Shown: one piece after another, positions 52,618 through 61,582 of the stretch | Position numbering within the stretch: the first letter of the stretch is position 1 | Layout of the letters: every line of letters starts with the position of its first letter | NCBI GenBank assembly: GCA_018823125.1 | Contig: JAHJIW010000007.1 | Span: 1 to 64,000 of the forward strand | Length of the DNA: 64,000 nt | Source of the DNA: Candidatus Margulisiibacteriota bacterium | Lineage (GTDB): Bacteria > Margulisbacteria > WOR-1 > JAHJIW01 | Direction: 5' to 3' | Made by a program: the position numbers and the translations under genes | The notes under the pieces: model-generated | Database searches by the model: none | Told to the model about the DNA's origin: nothing | Seen by the model: the letters and a program-made list of their open reading frames with translations, nothing else

Positions 52618-53630
52618 TCCTCGCGGCCGCCATCAAGAACCCTCAAAACTCCAGAATGTTGATCAAAGATTTCTTCAAGATGAGCTTCGCTGTACCCGGC
52701 ATCTATTCTTTCTTGCGCAAGCCCGCGCAAAACACCATTAACAAAAGCTTCTTTGTATCCTAAGTGCCATGAATTTGCTGCTAGTTCTTTAAGAAAAACG
52801 GGCAGCGCTTCTTCCGTCCCCATATTGGGAGGCCCCTTTTTTTCAAGACAGCCAGTCCAGCGCACGTCGCTAACGCCACGCCAATCAATCTCCTGCCCCA
52901 GCGCGCCAAGCTTTAGTGTCCCGGGCTTTTCTACAAAAATATCTCCGGTCAAGTAGCTTGGAACCGGATAATAAGACTGCCTGGCTTTTCCCGCGGTTAT
53001 AAATAACCGGGTTATGTCGCGGGTTACCTTTGCGGCGACGGTTATGGTTTCGTCTTTATTTGTAACCAATTCACTCAAGCAGGGAGGAATGGGTGTCGTT
53101 TCCATATCAAAAAAAGGAAACAAAGCCCAGCGCCGCTCTTCCGGCAAATATTTTGGCAAAATCGGAATAAATCCTACGTGAAACGCCTGTGTGTAAAGCG
53201 AGGCCGGCCCGAATTCAGACAAAAAAGAAAACGAGTCATAGGTTTTAGCAAATATATCTTTTGCAAAATTGTAATACGCTTTCATCAATGTATACTCGAG
53301 TTCGGTTTGGGTGTTTATTCCTTCGAAGGCGGCGAGCGCTTCTCTTTCCGGCTTACGCACGGCTCGATCAAGCTTAATTATAAAGGCGGTCTGGGGCGAA
53401 ACCTCAACCTTATATACAACTTGGTGCTTTCTTACAAAAAGCTCAATTACGTCCAGGGAATATGACGCGTTCAGGTCCACGTCCATTTCCATTTGAAGCA
53501 TGGTTTCAGTAATCACTTCGTTGCGATCGTTGCCAACAAGGTCGTTTATAATCATTCTTTCTCGTGGCTCAGGCGCGAAGCGACCTCTCCCAGCGGCTTT
53601 AAATTCTCTTATTCTAAACCGCCCCGCCAT
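52614..53630 (-). CDS. Orphan protein of the sigma-28-like regulon
   Basis: The frame is open to an ATG at 53672, but the promoter's -10 box ends right there, so transcription would start inside it. An ATG at 53630 (MAGRFRIREF) has AAAGGGAAG just upstream and is chosen. The 338-residue protein has a basic start (KAAGRGRFAPEPRER) and no signal peptide. The body includes VVYKVEVSPQTAFIIKLDRAVRKPEREALAAF and DMETTPIPPCLSELV. The C-terminal ~90 residues are helical. No family is recognised. It is convergent with gcvPA and divergent from the three small genes. Confidence 0.72.
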   Translation of the reverse strand: MAGRFRIREFKAAGRGRFAPEPRERMIINDLVGNDRNEVITETMLQMEMDVDLNASYSLDVIELFVRKHQVVYKVEVSPQTAFIIKLDRAVRKPEREALAAFEGINTQTELEYTLMKAYYNFAKDIFAKTYDSFSFLSEFGPASLYTQAFHVGFIPILPKYLPEERRWALFPFFDMETTPIPPCLSELVTNKDETITVAAKVTRDITRLFITAGKARQSYYPVPSYLTGDIFVEKPGTLKLGALGQEIDWRGVSDVRWTGCLEKKGPPNMGTEEALPVFLKELAANSWHLGYKEAFVNGVLRGLAQERIDAGYSEAHLEEIFDQHSGVLRVLDGGRED

Positions 53631-53672
53631 TCTTCCCTTTGGGGCTATTTTGGCTGTTGTACTCATGCTCAT

Positions 53673-53701
53673 TTATCGACAAGGCGAACCGAAAATTTCA
53701 C
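53673..53701 (-). promoter_or_regulatory. Sigma-28-like promoter, site 5
   Basis: On the minus strand GTGAAATTTT starts at 53701 and CGATAA at 53678, 23 bases apart. The predicted start near 53666 makes the ATG at 53672 untranscribed and supports the downstream start at 53630. Site 6 faces the other way 27 bases to the right. Confidence 0.75.
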
Positions 53702-53728
53702 TTACATAATAAATATTTTGCCCAAAAA

Positions 53729-53757
53729 GTGAAATTTTTCACATAAACTGACGAAAA
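53729..53757 (+). promoter_or_regulatory. Sigma-28-like promoter, site 6
   Basis: GTGAAATTTT starts at 53729 and CGAAAA at 53752, 23 bases apart, one mismatch to CGATAA. The -35 extends to the palindrome GTGAAA-TT-TTTCAC seen also at site 3. The leader of about 32 nt holds AGGAGG before the ATG at 53796. Confidence 0.7.
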
Positions 53758-53795
53758 TAAGCTAGAAAACGTTATTAATTATAGGAGGAAAAGAA

Positions 53796-54233
53796 ATGAC
53801 ACGCATGAACGCAATGCACGCAGAACAACATCGTAATCCAGCCCGACGAAGGGAAGGGCCAGTCAGGGCTCCGCATGTCCCCACACCAAAGATCCCGCCG
53901 TCACTGCCAAATATTCGCGCTCACGTTAGAGCTTTTGGTCCAGGCAGGGTAAGTTCTTTTTATGGCGCCCGCGTAGAGGGCGGCCTCGTTACCGCTTTTG
54001 AGCGTTTCAACAACTGGACACTAGGCGGCGAGTTAACTTTTGTCCGATCAAGTTGGGCGCTGCAAAATCTACGCAATGCACGCTGGGATTTTAAAACGAT
54101 TACTCCCAGAATTAGAACGCTCCTTTTCCCTCAACGAGTAACAATTTCGTTATTACCTGAATGGAGAGGCCTAAATTATAGGGAGTTTTCTCTCGCTGTT
54201 CACGCGGCGGTACTGGAGAAGATAAACGCGTAA
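53796..54233 (+). CDS. Small orphan protein with LFPxRVxxS motif, gene 1 of 3
   Basis: A 145-residue protein with a strongly basic, His/Pro/Arg-rich N-terminus (residues 1-45) and no signal peptide. Near the C-terminus TLLFPQRVTISLLPEWRGL matches the LFPSRVPLSI segment of the next protein, so the two are distant paralogues. A short helix follows (EFSLAVHAAVLEKINA). It is the first gene of a three-gene operon with overlapping stops and starts. No known family. Confidence 0.72.
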   Translation: MTRMNAMHAEQHRNPARRREGPVRAPHVPTPKIPPSLPNIRAHVRAFGPGRVSSFYGARVEGGLVTAFERFNNWTLGGELTFVRSSWALQNLRNARWDFKTITPRIRTLLFPQRVTISLLPEWRGLNYREFSLAVHAAVLEKINA

Positions 54234-54805
54234 TGGTTAAAGGAACTTCCAAATCGCAATTAACACGCGTTGATGCTAACCTCAGACGGCGCGACCTCAA
54301 TGTTCGCACCCGAGGTCGCCGAGACAAAGAGACTGCCCGCCCAAGCCAGGTCCCGACTGGGCAAACGTCTTTAGCCAGCGAATACGCCAGCGCATACATA
54401 CTTGATCGTGCACTCGCTTTTCAAGGAAGACTTACGAAGCCTTTAGTCACCGTGATGTATTCCCCTGATCTTGAAGGCAAAGATACTCTTGCCGATCTTT
54501 TTGATGAAAAAAAACTTGCCCTTGCGCATCCCGCCTGGGGAATTCCCCTAACCATTACTTTTCAGCGAAGAGAACCGGAAGACATGACCTTGTTGGATTT
54601 TTTCCGTGACACCCGCTCTGGCGCTGCGCTAGAAGCCGAGGTTGGCCCAATGGACCCAGAAGTTTTATCGGTGCTTTTCCCTAGCCGCGTACCATTAAGC
54701 ATAAAAGACTTTCTTACGGGCGAGGAAGCTCGGTTTCAGCATCGTCTTCACGAAAAGCTCTTCCTTGAAGTTTCAACGTGGGTATTAGAGGAAGGTCTTT
54801 TATGA
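54233..54805 (+). CDS. Small orphan protein with LFPxRVxxS motif, gene 2 of 3
   Basis: The 190-residue protein starts in the previous gene's TAATG overlap. Residues 1-45 are Arg-rich (RRRDLNVRTRGRRDKETARP). VLFPSRVPLSIKDFLTGEEARF near 146-167 corresponds to the C-terminal part of the upstream protein, with a following long helix. Two Leu/Asp-rich blocks (KDTLADLFDEKKL and DMTLLDFFRDTRSG) look like an internal repeat. No family is recognised. Confidence 0.72.
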   Translation: MVKGTSKSQLTRVDANLRRRDLNVRTRGRRDKETARPSQVPTGQTSLASEYASAYILDRALAFQGRLTKPLVTVMYSPDLEGKDTLADLFDEKKLALAHPAWGIPLTITFQRREPEDMTLLDFFRDTRSGAALEAEVGPMDPEVLSVLFPSRVPLSIKDFLTGEEARFQHRLHEKLFLEVSTWVLEEGLL

Positions 54806-55218
54806 CACGCATAAGAAAAAAACCGGCTAGCGATCCTTGGCCGGTCCACAGATCGAGGCCTATCTCCCCTGCCGCTCAGACACGAATTAAAAGAGAGGTT
54901 GTAGCTGCGCTAACTGTCCCGATTTTAAAACAGCTTTATCAACCCAGAGAGCCCTTCGGAAGACTGCTGGGCCGACTTAAGGCTGGCGCGCTAAACAATA
55001 TAAGTTTTCGTTGGGTAGGTTATAACTTGATGTCGCCTGCGGGAACCTTTCCCTGCATTGTCGGGCTTGATCACTCGAGTTTCTGTGGATGCTTCTCTGG
55101 CCAGGTTTTGGTGAACACTCGGTCGCTGGCCCGCTCCATGTCCGGCGGAAAGCATGCGCTAGAAGAGGCCTTTTTTATGTTACTGCTAAAGCAGTTGCGG
55201 GCGAGCGTCGAAAACTAA
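54802..55218 (+). CDS. Small orphan protein, gene 3 of 3
   Basis: The ATG at 54802 overlaps the upstream stop (ATGA) and is preferred to an in-frame upstream start that lacks coupling. The 138-residue protein has a basic N-terminus (MTRIRKKPASDPWPVHRSRP), a central helix (RIKREVVAALTVPILKQLY) and a glycine/cysteine-rich strand region (PAGTFPCIVGLDHSSFCGCFSG). The end is helical. It converges on gyrA, which stops 11 bases away. Function unknown. Confidence 0.68.
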   Translation: MTRIRKKPASDPWPVHRSRPISPAAQTRIKREVVAALTVPILKQLYQPREPFGRLLGRLKAGALNNISFRWVGYNLMSPAGTFPCIVGLDHSSFCGCFSGQVLVNTRSLARSMSGGKHALEEAFFMLLLKQLRASVEN

Positions 55219-55228
55219 CAAGCGGGGA

Positions 55229-57922
55229 TTATTTCTTTTTCTCTTTAGCTTCTTCTTTTTCTACTTTTTCTACTTCTTCCTCGGCTTTTACTACTCTAGC
55301 TAAATCAACAATATAGTCATCGGCAGCGAGGCGCTGCAACCTTACACCTTTGGCATAACGGCCTTGGGTAGAAATTCCGGAAGCGGTTTGGCGAAGCATG
55401 GTCCCCTTTGCAGAGACGAAGAGGATTTCATCATCTTTGTGGATGAGCGTCATCTTGGCAACCTCATCTTCTTTGCGAAGCTTTATTGCAATGTGCCCTT
55501 TCCCGCCGCGGTTTTGGGCACCAAATTCTTTAACTTTCATGCGCTTTCCAAATCCATCGGCAGATACGGCTAATAAATCGGCGCCCTCTTCAACAATGTC
55601 CATCGTAATTACTTTGTCTCCCTTGCGGAGAGAAATTCCGCGGACCCCTGATGCAGAGCGTCCCATCGGACGAACATTCTTTTCAGAAAATCTGATCATT
55701 AATCCGCCTTTGGTGCATAAAATTATTTCTTCTTTTCCGCCGGTTTCGCGCACCCACTTTAATTCGTCATCCTCTTTAAGCTTAATTGCGGTAATTCCGG
55801 TCCGGCGAATATTGGCAAAGGCTTCGGTTTCGGTTTTTTTGATGTTTCCGTTGCGAGTAGCCATGACCAGGAAGTTTTCTTTATTAAATTCTTTAACTGG
55901 GATCGCCGCGGTTACTACTTCGCCCATCCCTAACTCTAAAACATTAGGAATCGCCTGTCCTTTTCCGCCGCGGCTGGATTCGGGCAGCTCGTAAACTTTA
56001 ATTTTGTAAACTTTTCCTTTGTTGGTAAAGAATAAAAGATAAGAAAGCGTCGACGCCACGAAAATTTTGTCAATTTGATCTTCCTGGCGGGTTGTCATTC
56101 CGGCTACGCCCCTGCCTCCCCTCAGCTGTGCCTTAAACGCGGTGATCGGCATGCGCTTAATGTAGCCATCCATGGTGAGCAGGATTGCGACTTCAACGTC
56201 CTGAATTAATTCTTCTTCGGCAACCTCGCCAATTTCTCCGATGATCTTGCTGCGGCGCTCGTCGCCGTATTTTTCTTTTACTTCCTCCAGCTCTTTTTGC
56301 ACTACTTTTAAAATCAGCTTCTTGCTGGATAACAATTCTTTAAGTTCTTTAATCATTTTCTTGATGGCTTTGTATTCTTCGTCAATTTTGTAGCGTTCGA
56401 GTTGGGTTAGGCGGTGTAATCTTAAGTCTAAAATTGCCTGGGCCTGGATGTCGGAAAGCTTAAAGTTTTTCATTAAGCCCTGTTTTGCGGTTTCGGGGTC
56501 TTTGCTCTTTTTAATCAAAGCAATAATTTTGTCAATGTTGCTGACGGCAATCAACAAGCCTTCTAAAATGTGGGCGCGTTCTTCGGCGCGCTTCAATTCA
56601 AACTTTGACCGGCGGGTAACCACTTCTTCGCGGTGCTTAATATATTCTTGCAGCGCTTGTTTAACGTTGATCTGGATTGGAACTCCGTCCACCAGGGCCA
56701 CCATGTTAACCCCAAAAGAAACCTGCATGTTGGTACGCTTAAAAAGTTGATTTAAAATAATGTTTACGTTGGCATCCTTGCGGGTTTCGATATAAACACG
56801 CATTCCGGTACGGTCCGATTCATCGCGCAGGTCTGAGATGCCTTTTATTTTTTTATCTTTTACTAAATCTGCAATGTGCTCGATCATGTTAGCTTTATTA
56901 ACCTGATAGGGAAGCTCGGTAATGATGATGGCATGCTTTCCGGCGCGCACTTCTTCAATTTGGGTTTTGGCGCGCATTACCACAGAACCGCGGCCGGTTT
57001 CAAAGGCTTGTTTTATGCCGGCTCTTCCGCAAATCAGCGCTCCGGTTGGAAAGTCGGGGCCCTTAATGTGCTTCATTAAATCCGCCATGCTCATTTCCGG
57101 ATCGTCAATTAACGCAATTGTGCCGTCAACCACTTCCGATAAATTATGCGGAGGAATATTGGTAGCCATTCCAACCGCAATACCAGAAGATCCGTTGACT
57201 AATAAGTTAGGAATTCTGGAGGGAAGAACCAATGGTTCTTGTAATGAATCATCAAAGTTGGGCCCAAAGTTAACCGTTTCTTTTTCGATGTCAGCAAGCA
57301 TCTCCACGGCGACCTTTCCAAGGCGAGCCTCGGTATATCGCATCGCAGCAGCGGAGTCTCCGTCCACCGAACCAAAGTTTCCTTGGCCGTCAACCAACAT
57401 GTAGCGCATTGAAAATTCTTGCGCCATACGAACCATCGAGTCATAAACTGCGGTATCGCCGTGCGGGTGGTATTTACCTAAAACTTCACCGACGACTCTC
57501 GCGCTTTTCTTGTAAGGCTTGCTGGGTTGCAAGCCTAGTTCGTCCATCGCATATAAGATTCGGCGGTGAACCGGCTTTAATCCGTCTCTAACGTCCGGTA
57601 GTGCGCGGCCAACAATAACACTCATCGAGTAATCGATGTACGAACGTTTCATTTGGTCTTCGATGGAGGCTTTTACAATTTGTCTGGCCACTTCTTTGGG
57701 GATGGATTTTCCGCGGGTTTTTGAGCGCTCAACCACTTCAACGCCGTGGACGTTGATTTCTGGCTTTTCTTCTTCTTTTTCTTCGGCAGCTGCCGCTGCC
57801 TTGGTTGGCTTAGCTTTTACTGCTGGTTTTTTAGCTGCTTTTTTAGCTTTTTTCTTCTTAGGCGACACTCGTGCTTGCTCCTCTTTAGGCTCTGACCCTT
57901 CTTCTTCTAATGAATCGGGCAA
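55229..57922 (-). CDS. gyrA: DNA gyrase subunit A with long charged N-terminal extension
   Basis: GyrA is the cleavage/religation subunit of DNA gyrase. The 897-residue frame starts with TTG. The first ~85 residues are Lys/Ala/Glu-rich and precede the true family start ([37 protein letters not shown]). [13 protein letters not shown] and the active-site Tyr (Y196, [10 protein letters not shown]) are intact. The C-terminal pinwheel has QLRGGRG as the gyrase box, a variant of QRRGGKG. An in-frame stop lies directly upstream, at the edge of an A10 tract, so the true start may be in another frame (57885-58085). Confidence 0.93.
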   Translation of the reverse strand: MPDSLEEEGSEPKEEQARVSPKKKKAKKAAKKPAVKAKPTKAAAAAEEKEEEKPEINVHGVEVVERSKTRGKSIPKEVARQIVKASIEDQMKRSYIDYSMSVIVGRALPDVRDGLKPVHRRILYAMDELGLQPSKPYKKSARVVGEVLGKYHPHGDTAVYDSMVRMAQEFSMRYMLVDGQGNFGSVDGDSAAAMRYTEARLGKVAVEMLADIEKETVNFGPNFDDSLQEPLVLPSRIPNLLVNGSSGIAVGMATNIPPHNLSEVVDGTIALIDDPEMSMADLMKHIKGPDFPTGALICGRAGIKQAFETGRGSVVMRAKTQIEEVRAGKHAIIITELPYQVNKANMIEHIADLVKDKKIKGISDLRDESDRTGMRVYIETRKDANVNIILNQLFKRTNMQVSFGVNMVALVDGVPIQINVKQALQEYIKHREEVVTRRSKFELKRAEERAHILEGLLIAVSNIDKIIALIKKSKDPETAKQGLMKNFKLSDIQAQAILDLRLHRLTQLERYKIDEEYKAIKKMIKELKELLSSKKLILKVVQKELEEVKEKYGDERRSKIIGEIGEVAEEELIQDVEVAILLTMDGYIKRMPITAFKAQLRGGRGVAGMTTRQEDQIDKIFVASTLSYLLFFTNKGKVYKIKVYELPESSRGGKGQAIPNVLELGMGEVVTAAIPVKEFNKENFLVMATRNGNIKKTETEAFANIRRTGITAIKLKEDDELKWVRETGGKEEIILCTKGGLMIRFSEKNVRPMGRSASGVRGISLRKGDKVITMDIVEEGADLLAVSADGFGKRMKVKEFGAQNRGGKGHIAIKLRKEDEVAKMTLIHKDDEILFVSAKGTMLRQTASGISTQGRYAKGVRLQRLAADDYIVDLARVVKAEEEVEKVEKEEAKEKKK

Positions 57923-58085
57923 AGTTCTCTTTTTTTTTTATAATTTCAACTCGCTCGACCGGGACTAGCTCTGCTTCCGGCAACGGGACCTCTGCCGGCG
58001 GCATTTCCGGCTTCTCCGCCTCCTCTTCGTCATTCCCTCCCCCGAAAATCAATTCTCCCTGTTCAAAATCATCATCTAAAGGCAA
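57885..58085 (-). CDS. Overlapping upstream frame, possible true N-terminus of GyrA
   Basis: A TTG-started frame (58085) encodes an acidic, Pro/Glu-rich stretch ([20 protein letters not shown]) up to KKK at the A10 tract (57930-57939), then Arg-rich residues before a stop. Its composition before the tract resembles the GyrA extension, and losing one A (A9) would join it in frame as [10 protein letters not shown]. It could be part of GyrA by slippage or a sequencing length error, or an independent short gene. The promoter at 58102 lies upstream of this frame. Confidence 0.4.
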   Translation of the reverse strand: MPLDDDFEQGELIFGGGNDEEEAEKPEMPPAEVPLPEAELVPVERVEIIKKKENFARFIRRRRVRA

Positions 58086-58101
58086 TCTATTAGCTCTTTC
58101 T

Positions 58102-58130
58102 ATTATATATTTTTACGGGTCGTGTTTAAA
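58102..58130 (-). promoter_or_regulatory. Promoter of gyrA
   Basis: On the minus strand TTTAAA (58130-58125), 17 bases, TATAAT (58107-58102). It overlaps the gyrB stop codon. The predicted start is near 58095. Confidence 0.5.
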
Positions 58131-61100
58131 CGTCCAGGTTCCTAACAAACTTAGCGTTTTCCTGGATGAACTTACGGCGGGGCTCAACTTCGGAGCCCAT
58201 TAATATTTTAAATATTTCGTCGGCTTCTTCGGCGTCATCTAAAGTAACCTGCAAAAGCGTTCTGGTCTCAGGGTTTAATGTTGTTTCCCATAGTTGTTCG
58301 GGATTCATTTCTCCCAAGCCTTTGTATCTTTGGATGTGAACGCCTTCTCTGCCCATTTTCTTGCGCACTTTTTCCATTTCCGCTTCGCTGTAGCAATATT
58401 GTTGTGTTTTTCCTTTTTTAACCAAATACAGCGGCGGCTGGGCAATGTACAGATGCCCATTTTCAATTAACTCTCTGGCATAGCGGTAAAAGAAAGTTAA
58501 CAGCAGGGTTCGAATGTGCGCTCCGTCAACGTCGGCGTCCGCCAAAAGAATTGTTTTATAATATCTGAGTTCTTTCGCAATATCCTCGTAAGTGGTTTCT
58601 TCTTCTTCCCCTTTTTCGCCTTTGTTGCGCCCGTCTCCGCGCATGCCGGAAATAACTCCGGGGCCGATGGCGGTAATGAGGATTCGAATTTCGTTGGAGG
58701 CCAAAATTTTATCGAGGCGGGCTTTTTCTACGTTTAAAATTTTTCCGCGCAAAGGAAGGATGGCTTGAAAGCGGCGGTCTCTTCCCTGCTTAGCGCTGTT
58801 GTGAACAAAAATACCACTGGCCAATGCAAAGTTGTGCGTGTTTGGCACTTCGATGTCATAAACATCGTATCTTTCTTCAACTTTTTCAATTCTTTTTATT
58901 TTGTGGTTATAGTTTTGGGCAGCCTCAAGAACCTTCTCTTCGTCGCCATCAAAAAATCGTTCTGCCAAGGCCCTCATGCTAAGTAAATTATTGTTTCTCG
59001 GCTTAAGCGCACGGCGATCGTGATCGTAAAAGAAGGCTTCTCCTCTTTGCTCGAGAATTTGTTTTAAGAAATGTAAGCTGTGGTCTAAATAAGTTTGGCC
59101 GTAAGCCTTGCTTCTTTTGGCGCGAAATTCATCGGTCCATTGTTCTTTAGTTTTTCCGCTGCGCCATGCCAGCAACTCTTCGTTGTCCCATTGTTGCTTG
59201 GCTTGATCAGACAACCATTCTTTTAGCTCCGGATGTTTTTTGAAAAATTCGCTGACGCGCTTCGATTGTTTTTTTCGGTTTTCTTCTTGGCCCCAATATT
59301 TTTTTTGCTCTTTCTTTAGGATTTCTAAAGACTCTTTGCGGTAGGCTTCGTTGCTATTATAAAAATCTTTGAATTTGTCAATCATGTATAGTTTATATTC
59401 TTCGTTTTTCCATTGTTGCTTAGCATTTCTGCTAAACAATTCTCTTTTTTCAAGGCTTTTCTTGCGGGCCGCTTCTCGATATTCGGGCGATCTTTTTATG
59501 TTGTTACATTTTTCAACCGCTTCTTTTGAGTGGAGCGTTTTGGACAAGTGTTCATGGTGGTAGGCTACATGCTCTTTTGCGTCCATCCGAATAATATTCT
59601 CCGGGTTATTGTTTAGTTTATTAAAGTCGACGCGGTGCCTATGGGCCCTTTCTCCCCCCCCATATTTCCCTACGGCCAAGTTATATTGGTCTGATAAAAT
59701 GTGCGTAAAAACCCACCGATGGGTTTTTGGGTTTAGAACCATCTCGTAACCTTTAATCGTAATGAGGCCTTTTCTTTCGGAAAGTTTTCTGCGGAGAGGC
59801 ATCAAGCTCATTTTCGGAGATAGGTCCTTGGCTTCGGTGTATGACCCGCCCCTTAACATAAACTTATGGTCTGGCGTACAAATAATTTCCTCGTCATTGT
59901 CTAACACGATTTTGATAACTTCCGCATTTTTCTTTGTGATCCGTGGATGCAAAATCTTTTCTACGCCAATAGATTTGTCGTCTTTTATTGTATAACAGTA
60001 ATTAGTTTTTCCGTTTTGCCATTCTTTTGCCAATTCAACAAAGCTAAGCGCGCGGCCATCTGCCAGCGCAATCTTTGTGTTTCCAAGAAAACATCCGCCG
60101 GCTGAATCTCCTTCGACTATAAATAATTCGCATTTTTCCGGATTTGATTCACTGCAGTCTGCTAATTTTCCCGGTAAAGTAGCGGTATCTAATGCGGATT
60201 TTTTTCTTTCGAGTTCTTGCGCTTTGCGGGCCGCCATCCTCACGCGGTACGCCATTAAAGCTCGCTCAACCATAGCCTTAGCGGCGGCTGGATTTTTATC
60301 CATGAAGGCCCCTAGCCCATCCACCACAATCGAATCTACAATTCCCTTAACTTCGCTGTTCCCCAGTTTCATTTTGGTTTGGCCTTCAAACTGAGGATCT
60401 GGAACGCGCGTGTTGATAACCGCGGTTAAGCCCTCGCGGACATCGTTGCCATCCAAGCTTTCATTTTCTTTTAAGAAATTATTTTTTCGCGCGTAGGTAT
60501 TAATCGCTTTGGTAAACGCCGATTTAAATCCGGAAAGGTGGGTTCCGCCCTCTTTGGTTTTAATGCAATTTACAAAAGTATAAAGATTTTCGTCGTAATA
60601 ATCTTTGACATGCTGGAAAGCTACTTCCACAAAAACATTATCTCTTTCGGTTGAAATATAAACGGGCGGTTTGTAGAGCGCTTGTTTGTCGCTGTTAAGG
60701 TGCTCGACGTAAGAAACCACGCCGCCGTCAAATTTAAAAGTTTGGATTTGTTTTTCTTTCTCTGTTTCTCTTTGGTCGGTAAAGACAATGGTGACGCCTT
60801 TATTTAAAAAGGCCAATTCGCGCAGGCGGTGTTCGATGGTGCGGCGCTCAAAAATCAGTTCCGTAAAAATTTCTTTGTCGGGCTTAAAACAAATTTCGGT
60901 GCCGGTATCTTTAGTCGCCGCTTTTACGGTTTTAATCACTGCTTTTTTGGGTTTTCCTCTATCAAAATGCTGCTCATAAACTTTGCCGTCGCGGCGAATG
61001 GTAACGTCCATCCAATCCGATAAAGCATTAACGCAGGACACCCCTACTCCGTGCAGTCCGCCCGAAACTTTATAAGCCGAATCTCCGAATTTTCCGCCGG

Positions 61101-61425
61101 CATGCAGTGTAGTCAATACCACTTCGGCCGCCGGTTTCTTGGTTTCTTTGTGGGTGTCGATTGGAATTCCGCGGCCGTTGTCGGTTACGGTAACCGTGTT
61201 GTCTTTATGAATGGTAACATTGATTGTATCGCAATGTCCGGCCAACGCTTCGTCAATACTATTGTCTACAACCTCGTAAACTAAATGGTGAAGCCCGGAT
61301 TTGCCGGTGGAGCCGATGTACATGGCGGGGCGTTTTCTGACCGCTTCAATGCCGCCTAAAACTTTAATGTTAGACGCGTTGTAATGGTGTCCTTTTTCGT
61401 CCGCTTCTGCTTTTTTCTTGGCCAT
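58126..61425 (-). CDS. gyrB: DNA gyrase subunit B precursor with intein
   Basis: GyrB is the ATPase subunit of gyrase. The N-terminal GHKL ATPase is present with YEVVDNSIDEALAGHC, DNGRGIPIDTHKE and SGGLHGVGVSCVNALS. The Toprim start EGDSAGG (438-444) is interrupted by an intein, then resumes at SAKQGRDRRFQAILPLRGK (877 on). The C-terminus has YKGLGEMNPEQLWETT and ends ENAKFVRNLDV. Without the intein the protein is 667 residues, normal for GyrB. The promoter is at 61482. Confidence 0.95.
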   Translation of the reverse strand: MAKKKAEADEKGHHYNASNIKVLGGIEAVRKRPAMYIGSTGKSGLHHLVYEVVDNSIDEALAGHCDTINVTIHKDNTVTVTDNGRGIPIDTHKETKKPAAEVVLTTLHAGGKFGDSAYKVSGGLHGVGVSCVNALSDWMDVTIRRDGKVYEQHFDRGKPKKAVIKTVKAATKDTGTEICFKPDKEIFTELIFERRTIEHRLRELAFLNKGVTIVFTDQRETEKEKQIQTFKFDGGVVSYVEHLNSDKQALYKPPVYISTERDNVFVEVAFQHVKDYYDENLYTFVNCIKTKEGGTHLSGFKSAFTKAINTYARKNNFLKENESLDGNDVREGLTAVINTRVPDPQFEGQTKMKLGNSEVKGIVDSIVVDGLGAFMDKNPAAAKAMVERALMAYRVRMAARKAQELERKKSALDTATLPGKLADCSESNPEKCELFIVEGDSAGGCFLGNTKIALADGRALSFVELAKEWQNGKTNYCYTIKDDKSIGVEKILHPRITKKNAEVIKIVLDNDEEIICTPDHKFMLRGGSYTEAKDLSPKMSLMPLRRKLSERKGLITIKGYEMVLNPKTHRWVFTHILSDQYNLAVGKYGGGERAHRHRVDFNKLNNNPENIIRMDAKEHVAYHHEHLSKTLHSKEAVEKCNNIKRSPEYREAARKKSLEKRELFSRNAKQQWKNEEYKLYMIDKFKDFYNSNEAYRKESLEILKKEQKKYWGQEENRKKQSKRVSEFFKKHPELKEWLSDQAKQQWDNEELLAWRSGKTKEQWTDEFRAKRSKAYGQTYLDHSLHFLKQILEQRGEAFFYDHDRRALKPRNNNLLSMRALAERFFDGDEEKVLEAAQNYNHKIKRIEKVEERYDVYDIEVPNTHNFALASGIFVHNSAKQGRDRRFQAILPLRGKILNVEKARLDKILASNEIRILITAIGPGVISGMRGDGRNKGEKGEEEETTYEDIAKELRYYKTILLADADVDGAHIRTLLLTFFYRYARELIENGHLYIAQPPLYLVKKGKTQQYCYSEAEMEKVRKKMGREGVHIQRYKGLGEMNPEQLWETTLNPETRTLLQVTLDDAEEADEIFKILMGSEVEPRRKFIQENAKFVRNLDV
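58798..60093 (-). other. Intein in GyrB with HNH-type homing endonuclease
   Basis: The intein is residues 445-876 (432 residues). It begins with Cys (CFLGNTKIALADGRALS, block A) and ends FALASGIFVHN before Ser, the standard splice junctions. Block B is near 515 (IICTPDHKFMLR). The insert between splicing blocks has HRHRVDFNKLNNNPENI followed by AKEHVAYHHEHL, an HNH-nuclease pattern, and then repeated helical units with QQWKNEE, KKYWGQEE, QQWDNEE and KEQWTDE that look like DNA-contacting modules. No LAGLIDADG motif is seen. The site (EGDSAGG|S) is a known GyrB insertion point. Confidence 0.9.
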
Positions 61426-61481
61426 GCTTAACCTCTAAAGAGTCGCTGCGCGGCCCTTTGGCATAATCTTTTTATAACCGA

Positions 61482-61510
61482 ATTTTATCATTTTTAAGGG
61501 GCGGCGTCAA
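61482..61510 (-). promoter_or_regulatory. Promoter of gyrB
   Basis: On the minus strand TTGACG (61510-61505), 17 bases, TAAAAT (61487-61482). The predicted start near 61475 gives a ~50-nt leader. It is back to back with the sigma-28-like kinase promoter. Confidence 0.6.
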
Positions 61511-61544
61511 AAGGGGTTTTTCAATATATATTTATGCGATTTTT

Positions 61545-61573
61545 GTGAAATTTTAGCGTATTTTGAACGATAG
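61545..61573 (+). promoter_or_regulatory. Sigma-28-like promoter, site 7
   Basis: GTGAAATTTT starts at 61545 and CGATAG at 61568, 23 bases apart, one mismatch to CGATAA. The ATG at 61583 is nine bases past the -10 box, so the kinase mRNA should be leaderless. Confidence 0.7.
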
Positions 61574-61582
61574 GTTTATAGC

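Noticed and set aside
206..55218. Phage or integrated element carrying the orphan genes
   Set aside because: The orphan loci are scattered between housekeeping operons, with no integrase, transposase, attachment repeats, capsid or tail genes, and they share a chromosomal promoter motif.
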